Assembly: GCF_020524495.1 (NCBI RefSeq) | Contig: NZ_JAIVLB010000011.1 | Span: 1 to 64,000, forward strand | From: Bacillus stratosphericus | Lineage (GTDB): Bacteria > Bacillota > Bacilli > Bacillales > Bacillaceae | Reading direction: 5' to 3' | DNA: 64,000 bases | In this document: positions 45,448-55,003 of the stretch, in pieces | Position numbering within the stretch: the stretch's first letter is position 1 | Layout: each line of letters begins with the position of its first letter | Made by a program: the position numbers and the translations under genes | The notes under the pieces: model-generated | Database searches by the model: none | Seen by the model: the letters and a program-made list of their open reading frames with translations, nothing else | What the model was told of the DNA's origin: nothing

Positions 45448-45948
45448 TTAAGGAGACACCACGATTCTTTTGTCATCGTCCCCTGTTTCAAACACTTTCC
45501 CATCATGTTTATATCTTTTCAAAATGAAGTGGGTAGTTGTTGAAACAACGGAATCAAGCGTTGATAATTTTTCAGATACGAAGCGAGCAATATCAGACAT
45601 AGATCTCCCTCGGATCACAACAGATAAATCATATACACCTGACATTAAATACACGGACTCAACTTCCTGAAACCTGTAAATTCGTTTAGCAATATCATCA
45701 AAGCCAACGCCTCTTTTCGGTGTCACTTTCACATCAATCATCGCTGTGACTCCTTCATGACCATCGACTTTACGCCAGTCAATCATCGTGGAATAATCAA
45801 TAATGACTTTTTGATCTTCAAGTTTTTGAATAATGGCTTGGGCTTCTTCCATTGTCACGCCAGCCATTTTCGCAATTGTATTTAAATCGGCACGGCTGTT
45901 TTCATCTAAAATCTCTAATATTTCAGTTTCTTTTTCTGTTAGTTTCAT
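45448..45948 (-). CDS. alaR: Lrp/AsnC-family regulator AlaR
   Basis: 166 residues. N-terminal winged helix (ETEILEILDENSRADLNTIA with MAGVTMEEAQAIIQKLED), C-terminal ligand-binding RAM domain (VTAMIDVKVTPKRGVGFDDI, VESVYLMSGVYDLSVVIRGR). Known as AlaR (YugG), the activator of alaRT in B. subtilis. It leads the alaRT operon from the promoter at 46000-46028. Confidence 0.92.
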   Translation of the reverse strand: MKLTEKETEILEILDENSRADLNTIAKMAGVTMEEAQAIIQKLEDQKVIIDYSTMIDWRKVDGHEGVTAMIDVKVTPKRGVGFDDIAKRIYRFQEVESVYLMSGVYDLSVVIRGRSMSDIARFVSEKLSTLDSVVSTTTHFILKRYKHDGKVFETGDDDKRIVVSP

Positions 45949-45999
45949 TTGATTTCACACCTCTGAATGTAAAAGCTAGTTTTAAAAAATCTTCTGAAC

Positions 46000-46028
46000 A
46001 TTATAGCACGTTTTTCCCAATATGCTAA
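46000..46028 (-). promoter_or_regulatory. alaR promoter
   Basis: TTAGCA, 17-bp spacer, TATAAT with TGC extended -10. The start codon is about 50 nt downstream. Confidence 0.75.
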
Positions 46029-46125
46029 GCAGGGAAAAGATTCTATTCGTAGCTTAAAATCCACTTTTTAGGGTACAATACAGGCACCTAACAGAGAGTG
46101 AGTACTAAGTATCGGAGTGATGAGT

Positions 46126-46950
46126 GTGGACATTGTTCAGCCAGCTTATATGAAAAGTAAATTCGGTTTAAATATTTATTACGAGCACTATCCAAATAAA
46201 GGTAAGAAAACATTGATATTGATTCACGGCCTCTTCTCTTCTACCTTCAGCTATCGAAAGCTCATCCCATTTCTCAAACAGGACTTCAATTTAATCGCAA
46301 TAGACCTGCCTCCATTTGGGCAGTCCGAGAAATCTAATACCTTTATTTACAGCTATCGCAACATGGGAAAAATTATTATTGAGCTAGCTGGTTACTTGCA
46401 AATTCAGCATGCGATCCTAGTTGGTCATTCAATGGGCGGACAGATTGCCTTATACGCTGCATCTGAACGTCCAGATATTTTTGAAAAAGCGGTTCTTTTA
46501 TGCAGCTCAGGGTATTTAAACAAATCCAAAAGATCTCTTGTTTACAGCACGTATATTCCTTATTTTTATTTATTTCTAAAAAGAAGGCTCTTCAAGCAAG
46601 GCATTATGAACAATTTAACCGCTGTTGTCCATGATCAATCCATCATTAATCAAGAGATGGTGGAAGGATACTTAAAGCCTTTTTCTGATGATAAAATCTT
46701 CAGAGGTCTTTTGCGTTTAGTGCGGCATCGGGAAGGTGATTTGACGTCAGATGTGCTGAAGAAAATGGAGACACCTGTGCTACTCATTTGGGGCGAGGAA
46801 GATCGGATTGTTCCTATTCAAGTTGGCGAAAGACTGCACAAAGATTTACCGCATTCGACTTTACATGCATTAAAAAAAACCGGGCACCTCATCCCTGAGG
46901 AAAATCCTATCTTTGTGTCTGATCAAATTGGAAATTTCAGCCTGTCTTAG
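46126..46950 (+). CDS. yugF: YugF, α/β-hydrolase
   Basis: About 275 residues from GTG 46126, which has GGAG eight bases before; ATG 46120 is too close to that site. Hydrolase fold signs: LIHGLFSSTFSYRKLIP (oxyanion), HAILVGHSMGGQIALYAA with the nucleophilic Ser in GHSMG near residue 105, VLLIWGEEDRIVP with the Asp, and KKTGHLIPEENP with the catalytic His. Divergent from alaR. Substrate unknown. Confidence 0.88.
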   Translation: MDIVQPAYMKSKFGLNIYYEHYPNKGKKTLILIHGLFSSTFSYRKLIPFLKQDFNLIAIDLPPFGQSEKSNTFIYSYRNMGKIIIELAGYLQIQHAILVGHSMGGQIALYAASERPDIFEKAVLLCSSGYLNKSKRSLVYSTYIPYFYLFLKRRLFKQGIMNNLTAVVHDQSIINQEMVEGYLKPFSDDKIFRGLLRLVRHREGDLTSDVLKKMETPVLLIWGEEDRIVPIQVGERLHKDLPHSTLHALKKTGHLIPEENPIFVSDQIGNFSLS

Positions 46951-47207
46951 CGTGAGCAAGCGCGGCTGTCTCTTATGACAAAAAGCCGATTCGCTATATC
47001 TTGACAGCTCTCTATCGGAAGAAGCTGCTCAAATGAGTGATGGTAAATGGCTTGAATCTTTTTTGCTAAAGATACCGGGTCCTCTGCGTCGTATAATGCA
47101 TGAATGACGTCAGCAGGCTCCGTTTCATAAAAGTCCTCTCCATAATGAAAAGGGTCGCATTCCTTCATGAATTGAATCATCACTTCTATAGCTTGACTAT
47201 CTTTCAT
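46947..47207 (-). CDS. yugE: YugE
   Basis: 86 residues, the size of B. subtilis YugE, from ATG 47207 (GGTGAT upstream). Acidic, helical: MKDSQAIEVMIQFMKECDPF and YETEPADVIHALYDAEDPVS. Function unknown. Convergent with yugF, sharing four bases at the stops. Confidence 0.8.
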   Translation of the reverse strand: MKDSQAIEVMIQFMKECDPFHYGEDFYETEPADVIHALYDAEDPVSLAKKIQAIYHHSFEQLLPIESCQDIANRLFVIRDSRACSR

Positions 47208-47290
47208 CGGTATCACCGCTTATAATAAATTTTGTGATGTTTATTTTAGCACAACCAACTAAGGATTAAAAACGACTAGAGGTGGGTTTC

Positions 47291-48466
47291 ATGAATTTCA
47301 ACGAACAGATCATACGTAAAGGTTCAAAATCAGTCAAATGGGATCAAGCAGAGTCTTTGTTCCTCACTACAGATGCTTTGCCGATGTGGGTAGCGGATAT
47401 GGATTTTAAAGCGCCCCAGGTCGTCCTTGATGCATTAAAAGAGCGATTAGAACATGGCGTATTTGGCTATGCATTTCAAGATCAGGATACGCAGCAGGCA
47501 GTGGCTGGCTGGCTCAAAAGAAGACATGGATGGATGATTGAGACAGAGGCTATTACCTTCACACCAGGTATCGTGACAGCACTTAGCTTTGCTGTCCAAG
47601 CTTTTACAGAACCGAATGATGAAGTGGTCATTCAGTCACCAGTGTACACGCCTTTTTATCAAATGATTGAGAGAAATGGACGTCTTGTTTCAACCAATCC
47701 GCTAATAATAGAAAACAACCGTTACATGATGGATTTTGATGATTTAGAGAAAAAACTAAGCAGACCACAAGCGAAGCTGATGTTCCTTTGTCATCCGCAC
47801 AATCCTTCTGGGAGAGCTTGGTCAAACGAAGAAGTAAAACGAGTAGGAGATCTATGTGTGCAGCATGGTGTAACAGTCATTTCAGATGAGATTCATTCTG
47901 ATCTGATGCTTGACGGGAAGCCGCATGTGCCTTTCGCTAGTCTTTCTGACGACATAGCAAGCATTACGGTCACCTGTATTGCACCGAGTAAAACATTTAA
48001 TTTAGCTGGGCTTCAGGCATCTGCCATTATCATTTCTGATGAAGAAAAAAGAACTCTTTTCACCAATGAATTACAAAGAAACGGGCTTTCCAAACTAAAC
48101 GCATTTGCGATTCCTGCGATGGAAGCAGCGTATCGTCATGGAGATGAGTGGCTTGATTCACTTGTTCTTTATCTCGAAAACAATATGAAAATGGCAATGG
48201 ACTATATTGACGAACATCTTCCGGATATGCGCTATATGAAACCAGATGCTTCTTATTTATTGTGGCTCGACACTCGCGATTATGAATTCAGTCAAGCAGA
48301 ATTGAAACGAAATTTGCTAAAAAAAGGGAAAGTCATATTAGAGCTTGGACACGTGTACGGGCATGAAGGAGACGGCTTTATTCGGATCAATCTCGGTTGT
48401 CCTGCTTCAACGGTGAAGGAAGGTCTGAAACGCCTTCATCAAGCTTTCACTCTATCAGCCGAATAA
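47291..48466 (+). CDS. patB: PatB, cystathionine β-lyase/aminotransferase (MalY/PatB type)
   Basis: 391 residues from ATG 47291 (GAGGTGG upstream). PLP fold type I: LPMWVADMDFKAPQVVLDAL near 30, the PLP Tyr/Asn in HPHNPSGRAWS, ISDEIHSDLML, and Lys in APSKTFNLAGLQAS near residue 238. PatB cleaves cystathionine to homocysteine and can release volatile thiols; in B. subtilis it sits between yugE and kinB, as here. Confidence 0.9.
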   Translation: MNFNEQIIRKGSKSVKWDQAESLFLTTDALPMWVADMDFKAPQVVLDALKERLEHGVFGYAFQDQDTQQAVAGWLKRRHGWMIETEAITFTPGIVTALSFAVQAFTEPNDEVVIQSPVYTPFYQMIERNGRLVSTNPLIIENNRYMMDFDDLEKKLSRPQAKLMFLCHPHNPSGRAWSNEEVKRVGDLCVQHGVTVISDEIHSDLMLDGKPHVPFASLSDDIASITVTCIAPSKTFNLAGLQASAIIISDEEKRTLFTNELQRNGLSKLNAFAIPAMEAAYRHGDEWLDSLVLYLENNMKMAMDYIDEHLPDMRYMKPDASYLLWLDTRDYEFSQAELKRNLLKKGKVILELGHVYGHEGDGFIRINLGCPASTVKEGLKRLHQAFTLSAE

Positions 48467-48472
48467 TACCAA

Positions 48473-48515
48473 TTCTTTAAAAAGAACATCCTAGCGGGTG
48501 TTCTTTTTAAAGAAA
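48473..48515 (+). terminator. Terminator of patB
   Basis: TTTAAAAAGAACA pairs with TGTTCTTTTTAAA; long AT-rich stem. Confidence 0.75.
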
Positions 48516-48598
48516 AAACCCTCCTTTTCTCATATCTACTTTGTACATGAAATGATATAATGAGAGGAATTACAATTATTTACGAGGAGAGCATTTAA

Positions 48599-49891
48599 AT
48601 GGAAATGTTCAAGGATTTTCTGCTCCATTTATCTTTTATTCTATTTCCAATTTTTTTATATCATGCGCTATGGCTAAGCCGGTCCCCTGCTCATTCCCCT
48701 AAAACGAATAAACTGCTCATCACAATATTTGCATCCATTTCTTCAGCACTATGTATTATGTATCCAGTTGATTCGATTTTAGATTTGCAGACTGGGCTTC
48801 AATCGATTCCCCTTGTCCTTGCCATTTTATACGGAGGATACACAGTTGGAATCGTGGCAATCTTAATAAGCTCAATTGTGAAATTCGTGATGTATGGCTC
48901 TTTCTTATGGGTTGGACTCATCGTTGTACCGATTTACTTTTTCATTCCTTTCCTGTTTTACCGGAAATGGCGTCAATATTCTAAGTTGAAAAAGCTAATA
49001 TACGGGGTACTCATCGGTCTATCGAAAGGAACCTTTATTTACATTGGACTGCTTATGGTCAGCTTAATCGAGTATAGCCCAGCATTTATTATGCAGCAAA
49101 AGTTCATTGAGTTATTTTTCTCAACACTTTACTACATATTTTTTCTTGAGCTAAGTATCTATTCCATTGAATTCGTTAAAGAAAATGCGCAAATGAGGAC
49201 ACAGCTCGTCCAATCCGAAAAGCTGACCATCGTGAGTGAACTCGCTGCAAGCGTCGCCCATGAAGTCCGCAATCCGCTTACAGTCGTGAGAGGGTTTATT
49301 CAATTGCTCTTTTCGAGTGAAAATAAGAAAGAGCCGTCGACCAATGAAGATTACAAACATCTCGTTCTTTCGGAGTTAGACCGCGCGCAGGACATTATCA
49401 CGAGTTATCTTGATATTGCGAAACAAAACTATTATCAAATCGGACCTCTCAATCTATCCAAATTGCTCGAGGAATGTGCATCATTGATGACATCCTATGC
49501 TAATTTTAAATCGGTCACGATTCATCAATCCATTGAACCAGACCTATCCATTCAAGGTGATGAAACGAAGATCAAACAAGTCATGATTAATTTAATCAAA
49601 AATGCGATTGAAGCAGCACCCGAACACGAAGGAAAAATTGAACTTTTTGCTTCAAAAGAAAATCATAAAATATGCCTTTATTTCGTCGATAACGGTGTAG
49701 GGATGACAGAAACCCAAATGAAAAAGCTTGGGGAACCTTATTACACCTTGAAAAATAAAGGAACTGGACTTGGGCTGACAGTGACTTTTTCCATCATTGA
49801 AAATCACCATGGAACCATTCGTTTCAAAAGCGCGCTGCAGTCTGGTACAACGGTCACCGTGAAGTTTCCTGAAGATACAAGAAGAAAATAA
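48599..49891 (+). CDS. kinB: KinB, membrane sporulation sensor kinase
   Basis: 430 residues (B. subtilis 428). Starts with six membrane segments to about 190 (the 5TM-5TMR LYT-type sensor, YGGYTVGIVAILISSIVKF), then the HisKA domain with ASVAHEVRNPLTVVRGF, His221 being the phospho-site, and an HATPase domain with N box (IKNAIEAA), G1 (DNGVGM) and G2 (GTGLGL). KinB feeds the Spo0F-Spo0B-Spo0A phosphorelay. GAGGAGA precedes the ATG. The gene is followed by an opposing small gene and then kapB, required for KinB function in B. subtilis. Confidence 0.95.
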   Translation: MEMFKDFLLHLSFILFPIFLYHALWLSRSPAHSPKTNKLLITIFASISSALCIMYPVDSILDLQTGLQSIPLVLAILYGGYTVGIVAILISSIVKFVMYGSFLWVGLIVVPIYFFIPFLFYRKWRQYSKLKKLIYGVLIGLSKGTFIYIGLLMVSLIEYSPAFIMQQKFIELFFSTLYYIFFLELSIYSIEFVKENAQMRTQLVQSEKLTIVSELAASVAHEVRNPLTVVRGFIQLLFSSENKKEPSTNEDYKHLVLSELDRAQDIITSYLDIAKQNYYQIGPLNLSKLLEECASLMTSYANFKSVTIHQSIEPDLSIQGDETKIKQVMINLIKNAIEAAPEHEGKIELFASKENHKICLYFVDNGVGMTETQMKKLGEPYYTLKNKGTGLGLTVTFSIIENHHGTIRFKSALQSGTTVTVKFPEDTRRK

Positions 49892-50071
49892 TCAATCCAT
49901 TTTTTTTGTCCTATTTTCATCTTTCTGCTCCTGCTTCTTAGAAGCACGAACGATTAGACGAAAACAAATAAATGCAGCAATAAAGAAAAGCAATGTGGTA
50001 ATTGCCGCTGGGATGTACTCCCTTTTATCTTCAGGAAAATACAGTAGAAAGAGTGCGATGAACGACAGCAT
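49892..50071 (-). CDS. Small membrane protein opposite to kinB-kapB
   Basis: 59 residues with GGGGAATG upstream. Two hydrophobic stretches (MLSFIALFLLYF and about AAITTLLFFIAAFICFRLIV) and a charged C-terminus SKKQEQKDENRTKKMD. It begins inside the kinB-kapB gap and ends overlapping the kinB stop, so it splits the classic kinB-kapB operon by reading the other way. Function unknown. Confidence 0.6.
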   Translation of the reverse strand: MLSFIALFLLYFPEDKREYIPAAITTLLFFIAAFICFRLIVRASKKQEQKDENRTKKMD

Positions 50072-50161
50072 TCGCCATTCCCCCTTTTGCTCGTTTACTT
50101 CACTATATTGGCTAAAAGAAATGAAATACCTTCCTGCGAGAAGGAAATGGAGGAATTTCAC

Positions 50162-50554
50162 ATGACAGACATTCAAATTGGACAAGTTGTGAAAGGATTT
50201 TATAAAACAGGTGTTTACGTTGGGGAAGTGACAGCAGTGAAACCATCGGCCTATCTCGTTCAAGTAAAAGCCGTTCTGACACATCCCACTCAAGGCGACT
50301 TGCATCATCCAAAAGAAGCAGACGTGCCTTTTTTCCAAGAAAGACGGGCTTTGGCCTATCGTGAACAGACGAATATCCCTCATCATATGGTAAAGCCTTA
50401 TGATAGCGGTATACCAGATTATCAAGTATCACTAAAAGAAGCCGTAGAAAAATTAAAACAAACGCTCCGTGCGGATGATTCCAAATGGGCTGAAAAATCC
50501 AGAGTGTGCCTATCTTCTCTTGAAAAGGATTATTTTCCAGAAGACACCTGCTAA
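50162..50554 (+). CDS. kapB: KapB, KinB-pathway lipoprotein-like factor
   Basis: 130 residues from ATG 50162 (GGAGGA upstream). SH3-like β barrel: IGQVVKGFYKTGVYVGEVTA and YLVQVKAVLTHPTQGDLHHP, then a helical C-terminus. KapB is needed for KinB to drive sporulation in B. subtilis; no lipobox is seen in this start. Convergent with kapD, sharing four bases at the ends. Confidence 0.88.
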   Translation: MTDIQIGQVVKGFYKTGVYVGEVTAVKPSAYLVQVKAVLTHPTQGDLHHPKEADVPFFQERRALAYREQTNIPHHMVKPYDSGIPDYQVSLKEAVEKLKQTLRADDSKWAEKSRVCLSSLEKDYFPEDTC

Positions 50555-51168
50555 TCTGTCGATTCAAAAAAGTGTGAGAAATCGATGAGTTCACCAATTT
50601 TGGTTGTTTGAGGATTCTCTATATAGGCTCTGTCTTTTTCAAAAAGGGTTAAAAGCTGATAAGTGGTCATGGCATCATCTAGTGCTTTATGATGCTTACC
50701 AGCTCCTTCACTGCCGTACTCCCTCGCCGCTTTTCGAAGCCCTGTAAATGTTCTGTCACCAAAAAAGATTTTATATTCAAAAGCGAGATCCCGCAGCTTC
50801 CCCTTAAAAGGAAAGGCAATATGATTGAGCATACAGTTTTGCTTTAGCACCTTCATGTCCATATTTCCCCAAGTGATAATCTCACAGTCTTCTTCCCCAT
50901 CAAGTGACATCAGCGTTTCAATAAATGCCTCAAACGATATCCCGCTCTCTACATCCTGCTGCGTAATTCCGAGAAACGATTTACAGCGCTTCGTCAGCTT
51001 CGGGAACTTTTTCGGTTTAATGTAACTTGAGAAGGTATCAATGACGGTTTCACTCGTTGCCTTCACTACACCAGCCTCAATGATTTCAGGGAAAAAATTT
51101 TGAGGATGATATTTTCCATCAGGCATTGTAAATTCAAAATCAACCACAAGCAGCGTCTTCTGTTCCAC
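50551..51168 (-). CDS. kapD: KapD, DnaQ-like 3'-5' exonuclease, inhibitor of KinA pathway
   Basis: 205 residues if begun at GTG 51168 (GGGGTG six bases upstream, matching the family start MEQKTLL); an alternative GTG at 51177 exists. Exonuclease motifs: ExoI LVVDFEFTMPDG, ExoII ITWGNMDMKVLKQN, ExoIII GAGKHHKALDDAMTTYQL with the His and Asp. In B. subtilis, overproduced KapD inhibits KinA-driven sporulation. Confidence 0.88.
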   Translation of the reverse strand: MEQKTLLVVDFEFTMPDGKYHPQNFFPEIIEAGVVKATSETVIDTFSSYIKPKKFPKLTKRCKSFLGITQQDVESGISFEAFIETLMSLDGEEDCEIITWGNMDMKVLKQNCMLNHIAFPFKGKLRDLAFEYKIFFGDRTFTGLRKAAREYGSEGAGKHHKALDDAMTTYQLLTLFEKDRAYIENPQTTKIGELIDFSHFFESTD

Positions 51169-51344
51169 TCGTCTCACCCCACTTTCTCATCTATTTTTCA
51201 TCCTGATACCATTATATTAAGACCGACTTTGAAATCACTTCATTTTTGTGAAAATAATGCAGATTCACTATGCCCAAACCTATTCATCAGATGAAAGATC
51301 GTTTATTTTCCTTTATAATTAGGAACACGAAATAAATAAAGAAG

Positions 51345-52562
51345 GTGGTCTCTATCACAAACAGGAAGAAAAACTTGTACATCATGTGGTTTGTGAACTT
51401 TTTTGTATCTGCCAGCATTACAATGATCGTCCCTTTCTTATCACTATACATAGAATCTCTTGATAGCAGCTATTCAAATGAATTTGTCCAAAGATGGAGC
51501 GGCTATGTCTTTGGGGTGACGTTTTTAACGGCCTTTCTGATTTCTCCTATTTGGGGACGGATTGGGGACCGGCATGGCTATAAAAAGATTTTGCTCATTA
51601 ACGGCATTGGCATTGCGACAAGTATTCTATTAATGGGGCTTGTTCAAACCGTTTATCAGCTATTTGCATTGCGGCTCTTTATGGGGCTTGTGACAGGCTT
51701 CATCTCTACTTCAATGGCACTCATCTCTGCTCAAACTGAGAAGGCAACCGCTGGAAAAACCCTTGGAACGATGCAGATGAGTAATGTCGCTGGAGGATTG
51801 TTCGGTCCATTAATGGGAGGCTTCATGGCAGACAGCGTCGGCTTCATTTATACGTTTTTCTTAACAGCCGCTGTCATTTATGTGTCGGCTATCGTGATTA
51901 TCTTCGGTGTAAAAGAACAGCCCATCCGATCAAAAGAAGCAAAGCGCGTCTCTTACTCACGGAAGGATGTACTCGTTCATATTTTCAAACAGCCTTTGCT
52001 TGTGGTCACGATGCTTTTAACGTTTATTACGCAAGTGGGCAACTTTAGTATTCAGCCACTTTTGGCTTTGTACATTCATGATTTACACGGCCCCGTCAAT
52101 CTCGCCTTTTATGCGGGTCTGGCGTTTTCCGCAACAGGACTTGGGAATTTGCTTTTTACGCGAAAATGGGGAGATCTTGGAGATCGAATCGGGCATGATA
52201 AGGTGCTGCTGGCTCTTCTCATCCTTTCCTCCATTTTATTCATCCCGCAAGCGCTGGCAGCTTCCTATGGCATGTTAGTCATTTTCCGTTTTCTTTATGG
52301 GATGGCACTAGGCGGGATTATTCCATGTACGACGGCGTATATTCGCATCAAAGCTCCTGCTTCTATGCAAGGAGAAGTACTCGGTTACAATGTCAGCTTC
52401 CGTTTTCTCGGAAATGTCGTCGGTCCAGTCATTGGCGGGATTGTGGCGAGTCATTACGGGATTCCAACTGTCTTTTATGTCACCGCCGGGATTTTCCTTT
52501 TCGGGGCATTATTTTTATGGGCGGTTCGCTCACATTCAAAGGCAAAAGAAAGGAGTATCTGA
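51345..52562 (+). CDS. yuxJ: YuxJ, MFS multidrug-type transporter
   Basis: About 405 residues, 12 membrane segments; NFFVSASITMIVPFLSLYIE, GRIGDRHGYKKILLINGIG (motif A loop), LRLFMGLVTGFISTSMALIS. The start is unclear: GTG 51345 is within the ribosome-binding site AAGGTGG, and an ATC at 51354 aligns with the usual first residues (TNRKKNLYI). The listed GTG is the first start codon that keeps the whole frame. Substrate unknown. Confidence 0.85.
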   Translation: MVSITNRKKNLYIMWFVNFFVSASITMIVPFLSLYIESLDSSYSNEFVQRWSGYVFGVTFLTAFLISPIWGRIGDRHGYKKILLINGIGIATSILLMGLVQTVYQLFALRLFMGLVTGFISTSMALISAQTEKATAGKTLGTMQMSNVAGGLFGPLMGGFMADSVGFIYTFFLTAAVIYVSAIVIIFGVKEQPIRSKEAKRVSYSRKDVLVHIFKQPLLVVTMLLTFITQVGNFSIQPLLALYIHDLHGPVNLAFYAGLAFSATGLGNLLFTRKWGDLGDRIGHDKVLLALLILSSILFIPQALAASYGMLVIFRFLYGMALGGIIPCTTAYIRIKAPASMQGEVLGYNVSFRFLGNVVGPVIGGIVASHYGIPTVFYVTAGIFLFGALFLWAVRSHSKAKERSI

Positions 52563-52661
52563 TGATAGGCTTCACGCCCATTCTTTTCTAAAAATAACCT
52601 TCTCGTATCCGCAAAAGAATGGTACGATATGGCTAGAAATCTGAAGAAAGTGAGTGACCTC

Positions 52662-54530
52662 ATGTTTCGTGCAATCATTGGTTGGTTATTACTTGTTGCC
52701 CTCATCCCGATATTTGTTCTGACTTTTTATCTATCCAAGGAAGAAGCCGCAAGCGTAAAACCTGTTAACGAAGTGCTTGATCAAAAAATCAAGCTGGAAA
52801 AGATAGATTTTTCCCAAAACAGTTATATGTATGATCGAGATGGTTCTCTTATCTCCGAGATCGTTTCAAACGATGAGAATCGTGTTTTTGTAAAATACGA
52901 CAACATTCCTGATCCTGTGAAGGAGCTGTTCCTCCGCTCAGAGGATCACAACTTTTATGACCATAAAGGCATTGACTTTATGGGGGTTGTTCGTGCTCTT
53001 GCCGCAAATGTTAAAAACCACGGCATTAGTCAAGGAGCGAGTACCATCACACAGCAGTTATCTCGCAATTTATATTTAAGCCATGAACGTTCGTTCAGCC
53101 GAAAGTTTACAGAGCTACTCTATTCCTATGAACTAGAGCGGAAATTCACAAAAGATGAAATTCTCGAAAGCTATTTAAATACGATTTATTTCAGTAACGG
53201 TGTTTACGGTGTGGGTTCTGCGGCTCATTACTATTTTGATAAGCCGCTTAGTTCTTTGTCACTGGCACAGATGGCATTTATTTCTGCTATTCCAAACAAT
53301 CCATCACTGTATGACCCATTGAAACAATTCAAGCATACAAAGAAACGCCAAGAACGGCTGCTCGGTATTTTGGAAAAAGATGGTGTTATCACCAAGAAGC
53401 AATACACAAAGGCCGTCAAAGAAAAAATCAGCTTGTCCTTAAGTGAAAAGAAAAACCTTTACCCTGATTATGTGACATATGCCAATGAGGAATTTACCGA
53501 TCTTGTGTCTGATCAGGAAGGCTTTACAAAACGATTGAAGAAGGCCAAAACAGCAGGGGCGGAAAAAGCCATTCAAAAGGAATTAACTGAAAAGGTCAGT
53601 TCCTTGCTCCAGGATGGTGTGAAGATTTATACAGCACTTGATCCTACCTTACAGCAAAAAGCCGTCTATCAACTAAATGCTCAATTGCCTTACCAAGGTG
53701 TGGAAGGCGGATCAGCGGTCATTAACCATGAAATCCATCAAATTGTCGCTCTTGCTGGCGGGAAAAACTATAAAAAGTTTGATTTCAACTATGCCTATCA
53801 AGCGAAAAGGCAGCCTGGATCTGCCATTAAACCACTTTTAGATTATGGTCCTTATATTGATCAAACCGGTGCAACGGCTTCGAGTACCATTAGTGCCGAA
53901 AAGTTTTGCAGCAGCGGATACTGTCCACAAAACTATAACCATAAAACCTATGGAACAGTGACACTTGAAACAGCCTTTAAGAATTCTTACAATACCCCTG
54001 CGATCCGAATGCTGGATACTGTAGGTGTCAAAAAAGGGTTTAGCTACTTGGAAAAGTTCTCATTCGAACATATTGTAGCAGATGATTATCGCCTTCCTTC
54101 TGCACTTGGAGGATTTACGAAAGGCTTCTCACCGCTAGAAATGACAGATGCGTATACCGTCTTTGGCAATCAAGGTTCCTACACGCAAAGTCATTCGATC
54201 ACAAAGGTCACAGACTTAAACGGCAAAACCCTTTACAAGTGGAAGGAATCGCCGAAGCAAGTGTATTCTCAACGTACAAATGAAACCATGCGTAAACTGC
54301 TTGCCTCCGTTGTGAAAAGTGGAACAGGGAAAAAAGCGAATTTCAATTCTCCTTACATCGGCGGTAAAACTGGAACATCCAATGACTACAAAGACATTTG
54401 GTTTGTTGGATTAACCGATCAATACACAATGGGTGTATGGGTCGGAAGAGATAAAGGCACGGTTGAATCCATTTATAGCTCAAGCCCGCACTTACGTATT
54501 TGGAAAAATACAATGCAATACGCCAGATAA
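52662..54530 (+). CDS. pbpD: Penicillin-binding protein 4 (class A)
   Basis: 622 residues from ATG 52662 (GTGAG upstream), aligning with the 624-residue B. subtilis PbpD; ATG 52629 adds eleven residues. One membrane anchor (about 5-25). Glycosyltransferase domain: LRSEDHNFYDHKGIDFMG (catalytic Glu), GASTITQQLSRNL, ESYLNTIYFSNGVYGVGSAA. Transpeptidase domain: SxxK in RQPGSAIKPLLDYG (Ser near 395), SYN in FKNSYNTP, KTG in GGKTGTSND. It polymerises and cross-links glycan strands. Confidence 0.94.
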   Translation: MFRAIIGWLLLVALIPIFVLTFYLSKEEAASVKPVNEVLDQKIKLEKIDFSQNSYMYDRDGSLISEIVSNDENRVFVKYDNIPDPVKELFLRSEDHNFYDHKGIDFMGVVRALAANVKNHGISQGASTITQQLSRNLYLSHERSFSRKFTELLYSYELERKFTKDEILESYLNTIYFSNGVYGVGSAAHYYFDKPLSSLSLAQMAFISAIPNNPSLYDPLKQFKHTKKRQERLLGILEKDGVITKKQYTKAVKEKISLSLSEKKNLYPDYVTYANEEFTDLVSDQEGFTKRLKKAKTAGAEKAIQKELTEKVSSLLQDGVKIYTALDPTLQQKAVYQLNAQLPYQGVEGGSAVINHEIHQIVALAGGKNYKKFDFNYAYQAKRQPGSAIKPLLDYGPYIDQTGATASSTISAEKFCSSGYCPQNYNHKTYGTVTLETAFKNSYNTPAIRMLDTVGVKKGFSYLEKFSFEHIVADDYRLPSALGGFTKGFSPLEMTDAYTVFGNQGSYTQSHSITKVTDLNGKTLYKWKESPKQVYSQRTNETMRKLLASVVKSGTGKKANFNSPYIGGKTGTSNDYKDIWFVGLTDQYTMGVWVGRDKGTVESIYSSSPHLRIWKNTMQYAR

Positions 54531-54548
54531 ACAGGAGGTTTGATTGCC

Positions 54549-54959
54549 ATGCATTCAACACATCCACCCCATTTAATTTTATTTGATGGTGTCTGCAACG
54601 TGTGCAGTGGTGCTGTTCAATTTGTAATCAAACGTGATCCGAATGAACGGATGATGTTTGCTTCTTTACAATCAAATACAGGGCAGCAATTTCTAAAAGA
54701 CAACAGTTTGCCATTATATGAGTTCAATTCATTCATTTATATTGAAGAGGGCACATTCTATACGAAATCGACAGGCATTTTAAAAGCTGCACGTCATTTA
54801 AAAGGAATATACAGGTGGAGCTATTTGCTCCTTGCTATTCCGCGTCCTATCCGCGACTGGCTTTATGAGCTGATTGCGAAAAACCGCTACAAATGGTTTG
54901 GTCAAAAAACATCCTGTATAATGCCTACACCCAATATCAAAAAACGATTTCTTCCATAA
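54549..54959 (+). CDS. yuxK: YuxK, DUF393 thiol-disulfide oxidoreductase-like
   Basis: 136 residues, ATG 54549 with AGGAGG ten bases upstream. A CxxC site in LILFDGVCNVCSGAVQFVIK near residue 20 and AIPRPIRDWLYELIAKNRYK near the end mark the DUF393 (YuxK) family with a thioredoxin-like fold. Function unknown; located directly after pbpD, probably co-transcribed. Confidence 0.88.
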   Translation: MHSTHPPHLILFDGVCNVCSGAVQFVIKRDPNERMMFASLQSNTGQQFLKDNSLPLYEFNSFIYIEEGTFYTKSTGILKAARHLKGIYRWSYLLLAIPRPIRDWLYELIAKNRYKWFGQKTSCIMPTPNIKKRFLP

Positions 54960-54996
54960 AAAAAGCATCCTCCATTCATCGGGGGATGCTTTCTTT
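54959..54996. terminator. Bidirectional terminator between yuxK and yufK
   Basis: AAAGCATCCTCC pairs with GGGGGATGCTTT with T-runs on both sides. Confidence 0.85.
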
Positions 54997-55003
54997 CGTC
55001 TGA

